Program-made: the position numbers and the translations under genes | The notes under the pieces: model-generated | Seen by the model: only the letters and a program-made list of their open reading frames with translations | Databases searched by the model: none | What the model was told of the DNA's origin: nothing | In this document: in pieces, positions 41,111 through 48,810 of the stretch | How the letters are laid out: each line of letters starts with the position of its first letter | Numbering within the stretch: the stretch's first letter is position 1 | Source of the DNA: Duncaniella muricolitica | GTDB lineage: Bacteria; Bacteroidota; Bacteroidia; Bacteroidales; Muribaculaceae | Length of the DNA: 64,000 bases | Reading direction: 5' to 3' | Assembly (NCBI GenBank): GCA_025808375.1 | Contig: CP061009.1 | Location: forward strand, 3,224,001-3,288,000

Positions 41111-41163
41111 AATGTGTGTCGAATCAGCTAAAAAATAGTTGGGAAAACAGGTCAATGCCGGCC

Positions 41164-41982
41164 TCAGGCTTTGTCGTCATACGTCTGTCTGAAAGCCTCG
41201 AGTGTGCGTGAGTATTTACCGGGCTTCTTGCGCTCGGCATACATGAACCGCAGCGAGCAGTAGCGCAGAGGACGGAAATTGATGTCGACAAGACGACGCA
41301 GATAGCCTCCGAGAGTGGGATTCTGACGGTGTACGAGACATGACTCGAAATAACACTTCAGCGAAGTGTTGGATACGTAGCCATACATGTCATAGATGGC
41401 AATGTATTTTTTCACATCGCGGAATGTGCCGCCGCTATTGTAGAGCTGACGGAAAAACACACAGTCGGCTATGGAGAGAAATGTGGTGTCAAACGGATGT
41501 TCGCGCAGGACCGACACCTTTGTAAACGAGCTCTGGTGACAGAAAGGCATACACACCGGCATGCGGTCGATCGTGGCCGAGCGGTGGGGCTTGTATCCAC
41601 CTTTGTAATGCAGGATTGTGGACCCGTAGAGCACATCCTCGTCATAGCTGCGGCCGGCAAAAATGTCGGAGAGCACTTTCTCGTCAAAAAACAGGTCGCC
41701 GGCATTCATGAAATTGATATATTCGCCTGTGGCCATACGCGCCGACTTGTTCATGGCGTCAAATATGCCCTTGTCCGGCTCACTGACCCAACGGGTGATG
41801 CGCGACGAGTATTTACGGATTATATCCAGTGTACCGTCGGTCGAACCACCGTCGACTATTATATATTCCACATTATCATAAGTCTGGCTGATAACCGATT
41901 GGATAGTCTTCTCTATCTCTTTGACAGCGTTATAGCACACCGTCACGACAGTTATCTTCTGCGATGCCTTTGGTTGGGTCAT
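41164..41982 (-). CDS. Glycosyltransferase family 2
   Basis: 272 residues from ATG 41982 (MTQPKASQKITVVTVCYNA); the ATG at 42036 lies inside the promoter and is unlikely. The GT-A domain has VTVCYNAVKEIEKTIQSV, YIIVDGGSTDGTLDII (donor aspartates), WVSEPDKGIFDAMNKS and ATGEYINFMNAGDLFF (the metal-binding position reads NAGD here rather than the more usual DxD). The last third has TIFREC-like basic and aromatic residues near YAERKKPGKYS. It is a cytosolic, membrane-associated transferase of surface glycans. The following GT4 gene starts about 50 bases after its stop. Sugar identity is unknown. Confidence 0.88.
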   Translation of the reverse strand: MTQPKASQKITVVTVCYNAVKEIEKTIQSVISQTYDNVEYIIVDGGSTDGTLDIIRKYSSRITRWVSEPDKGIFDAMNKSARMATGEYINFMNAGDLFFDEKVLSDIFAGRSYDEDVLYGSTILHYKGGYKPHRSATIDRMPVCMPFCHQSSFTKVSVLREHPFDTTFLSIADCVFFRQLYNSGGTFRDVKKYIAIYDMYGYVSNTSLKCYFESCLVHRQNPTLGGYLRRLVDINFRPLRYCSLRFMYAERKKPGKYSRTLEAFRQTYDDKA

Positions 41983-42005
41983 ATCTATATCGTTAATTGG
42001 GGCGA

Positions 42006-42037
42006 CAAAATTAATCATAATTCGCCTCATTTCCAAT
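42006..42037 (-). promoter_or_regulatory. Bacteroidota-type promoter for the glycosyltransferase pair
   Basis: Minus strand ATTG (42034-42037), 20 bases, TAATTTTG (42006-42013), ending 23 bases before the ATG at 41982. Confidence 0.55.
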
Positions 42038-42137
42038 TACAATACCAAAAACATCACATTACGGCGCAATAATCAGCTTTGATTATTGCTGTTTAAAAAC
42101 ATCTTGCGGATTGTTGCCGTTTATTACAAAAAACACT

Positions 42138-42145
42138 AATTTTGT
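42138..42145 (+). promoter_or_regulatory. -7 box for malQ
   Basis: TAATTTTG, with a weak GTTG at 42113-42116 about 21 bases upstream. It ends 47 bases before the malQ ATG. Confidence 0.45.
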
Positions 42146-42192
42146 CATTTGTAACATAAAGCATATAAAATATATTATATCATACTTATTAT

Positions 42193-44889
42193 ATGAAACT
42201 TACATTTGAAGTCAATTACCGTACCGAGTGGGGCGAAAGCCTGTTTTTGTCGGGCACACCCGAAGCATTGGGTGGCGGTGGCGGCGACACCGACAAGGCC
42301 GTGGCCATGACACTCAACGGTCATGAGACATGGCAGGTGACAGTGGAACTGCCCGACTCGCTCGATGTAATCAACTATTGTTACTTCGTGCGTCATGACA
42401 ACGGCTCCGTGAAACGCGAATGGGGCAAAGGCCATCGCTTCGAACGCTCGGCCGACACTTCTGAAATAACCATTCTCGACCGCTGGCACGACCAGCCTTG
42501 GGACAAACCCTACTATGCGAGCGCGTTTACCGACTGCATATGCAACCGCGCCGACAGGACTACGGCAGTAGAGGCTGTCCGCGGCATGCTCACACTCTGC
42601 GTGGACGCCCCGATGATACGTCCCGACGAGGCGGTGGCCGTAAGCGGCGCGTCGGAAGCCCTCGGCGCGTGGGACCCTGCCAAGGCTCCACGCATGAGCG
42701 ATGCGGAATATCCGACATGGCGCGTCAATCTGCCACTCGACGCCATTGACAACGCAAGCGAATATAAGTTTCTTATAGTAAAGAAAACCACCGGCGATGT
42801 AGTGGCCTGGGAGGGCCGCGACAACCGCTCGTTCAACATCCCCCCTCACGCCGACGGCGCGGCAGTCATAGACGCCGGCCAGCGTCTGGTCAACCCCCTG
42901 AGCCCATGGCGCGGCGCGGGTGTGGCCATACCGGTATTCTCGCTGCGCAGCGAGGAGGATTTCGGCGTGGGCGATTTCATGGACCTGAAAAAGATGGTCG
43001 ACTGGGCCGTGCGCACTCATCAGAATTTCGTGCAGGTGCTCCCCATCAACGACACCACCATGACCCACACATGGACCGACTCCTATCCCTACAACGCCAA
43101 CTCGACCTTTGCCCTCCACCCGATGTATCTGCGTCTGAGCGAGATGGGACGGCTCGACAACGAGGAGCGTCAGCGTTACTTCGACGAGCTCGGCCGCGAA
43201 CTCAACCGCCTGCCGCAGATTGACTATGAGCGCGTCAACAAGGCCAAGAACCAGTATACCCGCGAGCTCTTTGCCCAAAACGGTCATGCCGACATGTCGA
43301 CACCCGAATTTCAGAGCTTCCTCAGCCGCAACGCATCATGGCTCACGCCCTATGCGGCGTTCTGCGTGCTGCGCGACCTCAACGGCACCCCCGACATGAG
43401 CCGCTGGGGCGAATATGCCGTCTATGACGAGGAGAAAGTCAAGGGATTTATCGCCGCACACCTCGATGACATATATTATGTATATTACCAGCAGTATCAC
43501 CTCGACCGCCAGATGCGCATGGTCCACGACTATGCCCGCGCCCACGGCGTAGCCATCAAGGGCGACATACCTATCGGCATCTCGCGCAACAGTGTCGACG
43601 CCTGGATTTCACCCCGCCTCTTCAACCTCGACTGCCAGGCCGGCGCGCCGCCGGATGACTTCTCGGTGCTGGGACAGAACTGGGGATTCCCGACCTACAA
43701 CTGGGAAGAGATGGCCAAAGACGGCTTCGCATGGTGGAAAGCCCGTTTCCGCAAGATGTCGGAATATTTCGACGCCTACCGCATAGACCACGTGCTCGGA
43801 TTTTTCCGCATATGGCAGATACCGATGGATGCCATCCACGGACTGCTCGGCATCTTCAACCGCGCTCTCCCCTTCTCGGCCGACGAGCTGCGCCACAACT
43901 ATGACTTCTGGCTCGACACCGACCGCCAGACCCACCCGCTCATACTCGAATGGATGCTCAAAGACTTCTTCGGTGACAAAGCCGACGAGTGTCGCGACCG
44001 CTATCTCATGCCTATGGGTGACGGACGCTATCGTCTGCGCGAGGAGTTTGACACCCAGCGCAAGGTGGCCGACCACTTTGCCGCCCTGGCCGAAAACGGC
44101 GAAGGCTCGGAGGAGAACGACCGCATATGCCAGGCCCTGCTCGGACTCATCGACGACGTGCTCTTTATCGAAGACCCCTATGAGAAGGGCAAATATCACC
44201 CCCGCATCTCAGCCCAGTACACCTATCAGTACCGTTGTCTCAACGACTACGAAAAGTGGTGTTTCAACCGTCTCTACAACGACTTCTACTATCGCCGCAA
44301 CAACGACTTCTGGTATGGCAAAGCCATGTGGAAGATGCCGCCGCTCATCGACGCCACCGACATGCTCGTGTGTGCCGAAGACCTGGGCATGATACCCGCA
44401 TGTGTGCCCGCGGTCATGAGCGCGCTCGAAATACTCGTGCTCGAGATACAGCGCATGCCCAAGGACCCCACCACCCCGTTTGGCAACACCTGGACCTATC
44501 CCTACTATTCGGTGTGCACCACTTCGACCCACGACATGGACGGCATACGCCGCTGGTGGGAGGCCGACCGCGCCACCACACAGAAATACTTCAACGAAGT
44601 GTTGCGCGAGCCGGGCGAAGCACCGCAGTATGCCGAGCCGTGGATATGCGAGCGCATCATCAGAATGCATCTCGACTCACCGTCCATGCTGTGTATCCTT
44701 CCGCTCCAGGACTGGCTGTCGACCGACGGAGTGCTCCGCCGCACCGACCCGCGCGAGGAGCTTATCAATATCCCCGCCAACCCGCGTCACTACTGGCGTT
44801 ACCGCATGCATCTGACCCTCGAGCAGCTCAACACCTCTGACGAGTTTAACAACCACATCAGCGACATGGTGCGCAACTCGGGAAGATAG
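42193..44889 (+). CDS. malQ: 4-alpha-glucanotransferase with two N-terminal CBM20 domains
   Basis: 898 residues, much longer than E. coli MalQ. Two starch-binding CBM20 domains come first (about 1-100, with YRTEWGESLFLSGTPEALGG; about 125-230, with EAVAVSGASEALGAWDPAKA). They are followed by the GH77 catalytic domain (about 235-880). Catalytic residues are the nucleophile Asp in FDAYRIDHVLGFF, the acid/base Glu in LVCAEDLGMIP and the third Asp in TSTHDMDGIRRWW. The arrangement matches plant DPE2-like and bacterial enzymes that move glucosyl units between maltose and branched glucans. It has no signal peptide, so it acts on glycogen or imported maltodextrin in the cytosol. It is divergent from the glycosyltransferase pair, and a 25-bp hairpin follows. 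Confidence 0.95.
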   Translation: MKLTFEVNYRTEWGESLFLSGTPEALGGGGGDTDKAVAMTLNGHETWQVTVELPDSLDVINYCYFVRHDNGSVKREWGKGHRFERSADTSEITILDRWHDQPWDKPYYASAFTDCICNRADRTTAVEAVRGMLTLCVDAPMIRPDEAVAVSGASEALGAWDPAKAPRMSDAEYPTWRVNLPLDAIDNASEYKFLIVKKTTGDVVAWEGRDNRSFNIPPHADGAAVIDAGQRLVNPLSPWRGAGVAIPVFSLRSEEDFGVGDFMDLKKMVDWAVRTHQNFVQVLPINDTTMTHTWTDSYPYNANSTFALHPMYLRLSEMGRLDNEERQRYFDELGRELNRLPQIDYERVNKAKNQYTRELFAQNGHADMSTPEFQSFLSRNASWLTPYAAFCVLRDLNGTPDMSRWGEYAVYDEEKVKGFIAAHLDDIYYVYYQQYHLDRQMRMVHDYARAHGVAIKGDIPIGISRNSVDAWISPRLFNLDCQAGAPPDDFSVLGQNWGFPTYNWEEMAKDGFAWWKARFRKMSEYFDAYRIDHVLGFFRIWQIPMDAIHGLLGIFNRALPFSADELRHNYDFWLDTDRQTHPLILEWMLKDFFGDKADECRDRYLMPMGDGRYRLREEFDTQRKVADHFAALAENGEGSEENDRICQALLGLIDDVLFIEDPYEKGKYHPRISAQYTYQYRCLNDYEKWCFNRLYNDFYYRRNNDFWYGKAMWKMPPLIDATDMLVCAEDLGMIPACVPAVMSALEILVLEIQRMPKDPTTPFGNTWTYPYYSVCTTSTHDMDGIRRWWEADRATTQKYFNEVLREPGEAPQYAEPWICERIIRMHLDSPSMLCILPLQDWLSTDGVLRRTDPREELINIPANPRHYWRYRMHLTLEQLNTSDEFNNHISDMVRNSGR

Positions 44890-44905
44890 GCAGATACATA
44901 AGAAT

Positions 44906-44966
44906 ACAAAAGTTTCAAAAGGGACAAAAGCATATTATAAACTTTTGTCCCTTTTGAAACTTTTGT
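44906..44966. terminator. Perfect 25-bp hairpin between malQ and tRNA-Leu
   Basis: Left arm 44906-44930 (starting ACAAAAGTTTCAAAAGGG) and its exact reverse complement 44942-44966 around an 11-base AT loop. It is built from the CAAAAG words also seen at 5322-5445 and 11610-11648, with imperfect outer pairing GATACA / TGTATC. Confidence 0.75.
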
Positions 44967-44995
44967 CTGTTTGTATCTCCTCACCTGTAGAAACA

Positions 44996-45035
44996 ACAAA
45001 AAATCCATTGCGGCCAAATGAGCTGCAATGGATTT
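44996..45035 (-). terminator. Terminator of tRNA-Leu
   Basis: AAATCCATTGC (45001-45011) pairs with GCAATGGATTT (45025-45035). On the minus strand the stem follows the tRNA and ends in a T run. Confidence 0.75.
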
Positions 45036-45040
45036 ATCCG

Positions 45041-45122
45041 TGCGCATGAAGGGACTCGAACCCCCACGACCTGAGTCATTAGATCCTAAGTCTAACGCGG
45101 CTACCAATTACGCCACATGCGC
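45041..45122 (-). tRNA. tRNA-Leu (TAG)
   Basis: 82 bases on the minus strand, with the long variable arm of a class II tRNA. The acceptor stem is GCGCATG/CATGCGC, the anticodon loop around CTTAGGA gives anticodon TAG, and the T loop is GTTCGAGTC. CCA is not encoded. It is a single gene with its own promoter and terminator. Confidence 0.95.
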
Positions 45123-45143
45123 GGGTGATGTGAATTATCTTTG

Positions 45144-45175
45144 CAAAGATACGGCGATTTTGCGTATTTTGCAAA
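45144..45175 (-). promoter_or_regulatory. Strong Bacteroidota promoter for tRNA-Leu
   Basis: Minus strand TTTG (45172-45175), exactly 20 bases, TATCTTTG (45144-45151): a full consensus match, 21 bases before the tRNA 5' end. Confidence 0.75.
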
Positions 45176-45349
45176 CATGAGCACTGAAAAGTGGACAAAA
45201 ATGTCAGCAATATCAATGTTTCAGCCCTATTTTTACGCATTTTTCTCATTGTGGAGTAAAAAATTATGGAAATTTTGTGGAATTACAATAAATTGTTTAT
45301 AAATTAGCAGCCTGAATCGATTATTTTCACTTCACCCCATCTCCAAATT

Positions 45350-47242
45350 ATGGAATTGAATGACCCCATCCTGACACCTGAAGAGGTAAAGGAGCCCACC
45401 TTGAATCAAGAGCTTAACGCAGCAGTTGCCGAAACCCCGGAGAAGTCCGAACCCTCGGCCCAAACAGTATCACCGGGAGACACACCCGCCGAGGCCGAGC
45501 CTACAGAGGCCGCCGAGACGGACCACACTGTGCGCCGTTCACTCACCAAGCCTGAAATACTCGAGGAAGTGACCCGACTCTCGGGCCTCGAAGCGGCCGA
45601 AATACCGGCCGAGGACGTGGCCCGTCTGAAACAGCAGTTCTACTCGCTGCGCAATGAAGATGTGCGCGCCGAGCGCGAGGCCTACGAGGCTGTCGAGGGT
45701 AACGACCCCGAAGCGTTTGTGCCGTCGGCCGACCCTGACGAAGAGACGTTCAAGGAACTGCTGGGTGTCATCAAGGAGAAAAAAGCGGCCCAGAGAGCAG
45801 CTCTCGAGGCAGAGCTCCAGGCCAACTATGACCGCAAAAAGGAAATCGTCGACAAACTTGTGGAAATGAGCGCGGATGCCGATAATGTAAACCGTGTGTT
45901 CCCCGAAGTGCGCGAGCTCCAGACCAAGTTTAAGGAAATAGGCGACGTGCCCCAGCAATACTCCAGCGACATATGGAAGAGCTATCAGGAGGCCGTGGAG
46001 AAATTTTACGACCAGCTCAAAATCAATAAGGAGCTGCGCGACTATGACTTCAAGAAGAATCTCGCCGAGAAGGAGGCCCTGGTGGCCGAGGCTGAGAAAC
46101 TTCAGGCCGAGGAGGATGTAATCGTAGCCTTCAAGCGTCTGCAGGAGCTTCACACCCAGTGGCGTGCCATCGGCCCCGTGCCCAAGGACGTGCGCGAGCA
46201 GATATGGGGACGTTTCAAGGAACTGTCAACCGAAATCAATAAGCGTTATCAGGATTTCTTCATAGAGCGCAAGGCCAAGGAACGTGAAAACGAGGAGGCC
46301 AAGACTGCAATATGCGAGCGCATTGAGGCTCTTGACTTCTCGTCGCTCGGCACCTATGCCGCATGGGACGCCATGACCAAAGAGTTTATGAACGCTCAGG
46401 CCGACTGGAAAAAACTCGGCTATGCTTCCCGTAAGGCCAACACCGAACTGTTTGCCCGCTTCAGAGCCGTGTGCGACAAGTTTTTTGCCGCCAAGGCCGA
46501 GTTTTTCAAGCAGATGAAGGACGTGCTCGCCACCAATCTCGAACGCAAGATGGCTCTCTGCGAGCGCGCCGAGGCTCTGAAAGACAGCACCGACTGGCGT
46601 GCCACAGCCGACGAGCTCACCCGCATGCAGAAGGAGTGGAAGACCATCGGAGCCGTTGCCAAGAAACACTCCGACCAGGTGTGGCACCGCTTCATGGCCG
46701 CCTGTGACTACTTCTTCGAGCAGAAGAAGAAAAACACCTCGGGCACCCGCCGCAATGAGCGCGCCAACCTCGAGCAGAAACAGGAAATCATCGAGAAGCT
46801 CAAGGCTCTCGAAGCCGATACCCCCGAACGCGAGGTGGCTCTCAAGACTCTCAAAGACCTTCAGGCCGAGTGGCAGAGCGTAGGCCACGTGCCCTTTGCC
46901 GAGAAAGATGCCATCTATGAGGCTTATCGCGGTGTGGTCAACAAGATCTACGGCAAGTTTGACATGGCCCGTCGCGACTCGAGAATGGAATCGTTTGAGA
47001 GCAGCCTCTCCGAGATGGGCGGTGACACCAACCGTCTCTATCGCGAGCGCGAGCGTCTGCTGCGCGCCTATGAGCAGCGTCGCGGCGAGCTCCAGACCTA
47101 TGAGAACAACATGGGATTCCTCTCGGCCAAGTCGAAAAACGCCGACTCGATGCTGCGCGACATGCAGCGCAGGATGCAGCGTCTGAAAGACGACCTTGCC
47201 GAGCTTGAGAGCAAAATCAAGGCTATCGACAGCAAGCTATAA
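45350..47242 (+). CDS. DUF349 domain-containing coiled-coil protein
   Basis: 630 residues. An acidic, low-complexity N-terminus of about 80 residues (many Glu, Pro, Thr) is followed by at least four DUF349 repeats of about 70 residues. They are recognisable by the helical pattern with LQTKFKEIGDVPQQYS, LHTQWRAIGPVPKDVR, WKKLGYASRKANTELFARFR, MQKEWKTIGAVAKKHS and LQAEWQSVGHVPFAEKD. A C-terminal coiled coil ends the protein (RDMQRRMQRLKDDLAELESK). It is cytosolic, highly charged and conserved in Bacteroidota. The biochemical role is not established. A terminator (47279-47317) follows, so it is probably monocistronic. Confidence 0.92.
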   Translation: MELNDPILTPEEVKEPTLNQELNAAVAETPEKSEPSAQTVSPGDTPAEAEPTEAAETDHTVRRSLTKPEILEEVTRLSGLEAAEIPAEDVARLKQQFYSLRNEDVRAEREAYEAVEGNDPEAFVPSADPDEETFKELLGVIKEKKAAQRAALEAELQANYDRKKEIVDKLVEMSADADNVNRVFPEVRELQTKFKEIGDVPQQYSSDIWKSYQEAVEKFYDQLKINKELRDYDFKKNLAEKEALVAEAEKLQAEEDVIVAFKRLQELHTQWRAIGPVPKDVREQIWGRFKELSTEINKRYQDFFIERKAKERENEEAKTAICERIEALDFSSLGTYAAWDAMTKEFMNAQADWKKLGYASRKANTELFARFRAVCDKFFAAKAEFFKQMKDVLATNLERKMALCERAEALKDSTDWRATADELTRMQKEWKTIGAVAKKHSDQVWHRFMAACDYFFEQKKKNTSGTRRNERANLEQKQEIIEKLKALEADTPEREVALKTLKDLQAEWQSVGHVPFAEKDAIYEAYRGVVNKIYGKFDMARRDSRMESFESSLSEMGGDTNRLYRERERLLRAYEQRRGELQTYENNMGFLSAKSKNADSMLRDMQRRMQRLKDDLAELESKIKAIDSKL

Positions 47243-47278
47243 ATTTATAGTTTATAGTTTAAAGTTTAAGAGTTTAAG
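47243..47278. repeat. Short-period TTTATAGTTTA spacer repeat
   Basis: Degenerate copies of AGTTTA(T/A)A directly after the DUF349 stop and before its terminator, like the spacer at 25655-25705. Confidence 0.5.
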
Positions 47279-47317
47279 GCCGTGGATGCGACACAAGTTG
47301 CAGCCACGGCTTTTTTT
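47279..47317 (+). terminator. Terminator of the DUF349 gene
   Basis: GCCGTGG (47279-47285) pairs with CCACGGC (47304-47310), followed by seven T residues. Confidence 0.85.
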
Positions 47318-47412
47318 ATTTTTCGTCACACATGGTAAACAAATTTAACAATGGATGTAATACAGACCTATCTCTGCACGTTATAGTATATATTATATAT
47401 GTATAACCGAAA

Positions 47413-48810
47413 TTGAAAAACGCATTGTTTGAGACGGGCAAATATGGTCGATATCTGAGCCGCATATTCATGGCGGCCGATTTTGTCGTACTTAATCTTG
47501 TGTTTCTTTCGGTGTGTCTGGTCAACCCCGACATCGCCGGGCTGCACCGTCGGCTGACATGGCTGCTCATGAACGTGGCCTTCATCCCGGCGTGGCAATG
47601 GCTCAAACCTATATGTATGGAGCGGGCCATGCAGATGGACCGCGTGATGAGGGCCGCCCTCATGACTTCGGTGACACATCTCATCGTATTTCTCGCCCTG
47701 CTCTACGTGATGGGCGATGACGAGCTGCCATGGCATGTGCTCATGGAATTTTATATCATGCAGTGTGTGTGTTTTCTGCTGTGGAGAGTGGTCTCGCAAT
47801 GGATACTCAAGCGTTACCGCAGCCACGGAGGCAACACGCGTCAGATAATCATCATCGGATGCCGCACCACGGCCGAACGTCTCTATGAGGAGATGATGCA
47901 CGACACCGGCTACGGCTATGACGTGCTCGGATTCTATGACATATATTGTCCTCCCAACTTCAAATATAAGGAGATGTATCGCGGCAACATCGACGACTTC
48001 GAGCGTTGCCTCGACAGGGTCAAGGTCGACGAAGTGTTCTACACGCTCTCGGGCGAGGACGGAGCCATGGTGCGCCGTCTGCTGGGACTATGTGACCGCA
48101 AGATGATGAGATTTAACTTCGTGCCGCAGATGTCGTCATATCTCGCTCGCAATCTGCGTCCTGAAAACATCGGAGCCGTGCCGGTGCTGGGCGTGAGAAG
48201 CAATCCGCTCGACAATCCCGTCAATACATTTATCAAACGCTCGTTCGACATACTTTTCTCGGGAGCCTTCCTGATAGTGTCGCCCCTCATATTCATCCCC
48301 GTGGCCATAGCCGTCAAGCTGTCGTCGCCGGGCCCCGTGTTTTTCCGCCAGTTGCGCACAGGCTACAAGGGTAGCGACTTTTACTGCTGGAAATTCCGCA
48401 CCATGCGGGTCAACAAAGAGTCTGACACCCTCCAGGCCACACGCCACGACCCGCGCACCACGAGAGTGGGCGAGTTTCTGCGCCGCACGTCCATCGACGA
48501 GCTGCCACAGTTTATCAACGTCTTTTTAGGCGACATGTCGGTGGTGGGTCCACGTCCTCACATGCTCAAACATACCGAGGACTACAGCCGCCTGCTAGAA
48601 AAATACATGGTGCGCCACCTCATCAAGCCTGGCATCACCGGCTGGGCCCAGGTAAGAGGCTATCGCGGACAGACCGACGAGCTGTGGCAGATGCAACGCC
48701 GCATCGAACATGACATCTGGTACATGGAACACTGGAGTTTTCTCTTTGACTGCAAGATTATAATCCGTACCTTTGTAGGCATGTTTCAAAAGGACAACAA
48801 TGCTTTCTGA
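47413..48810 (+). CDS. Undecaprenyl-phosphate sugar phosphotransferase (WcaJ/WbaP-like)
   Basis: 465 residues. It starts with TTG at 47413, because a stop codon lies three codons upstream in frame and the first ATG (47470) would remove the conserved KYGRYLSRIF segment. The N-terminal membrane helices (about 20-120) and a CoA-binding-like Rossmann domain (about 135-265, with IIIGCRTTAERLYEEMM) precede the bacterial sugar transferase domain (about 275-465). Its marks are the re-entrant helix KRSFDILFSGAFLIVSPLIF, FRQLRTGYKGSDFYCWKFRTM, RRTSIDELPQFINVFLGDMS and VVGPRPHM. It links a sugar phosphate to the lipid carrier, the first step of capsule or exopolysaccharide assembly. Its last 11 bases overlap recQ. 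The sugar is unknown. Confidence 0.92.
   Translation: MKNALFETGKYGRYLSRIFMAADFVVLNLVFLSVCLVNPDIAGLHRRLTWLLMNVAFIPAWQWLKPICMERAMQMDRVMRAALMTSVTHLIVFLALLYVMGDDELPWHVLMEFYIMQCVCFLLWRVVSQWILKRYRSHGGNTRQIIIIGCRTTAERLYEEMMHDTGYGYDVLGFYDIYCPPNFKYKEMYRGNIDDFERCLDRVKVDEVFYTLSGEDGAMVRRLLGLCDRKMMRFNFVPQMSSYLARNLRPENIGAVPVLGVRSNPLDNPVNTFIKRSFDILFSGAFLIVSPLIFIPVAIAVKLSSPGPVFFRQLRTGYKGSDFYCWKFRTMRVNKESDTLQATRHDPRTTRVGEFLRRTSIDELPQFINVFLGDMSVVGPRPHMLKHTEDYSRLLEKYMVRHLIKPGITGWAQVRGYRGQTDELWQMQRRIEHDIWYMEHWSFLFDCKIIIRTFVGMFQKDNNAF

Noticed and set aside
42175..43287. Open frame of 370 codons on the minus strand inside malQ
   Set aside because: Shadow of the malQ reading frame; the translated sequence shows no domain or signal.
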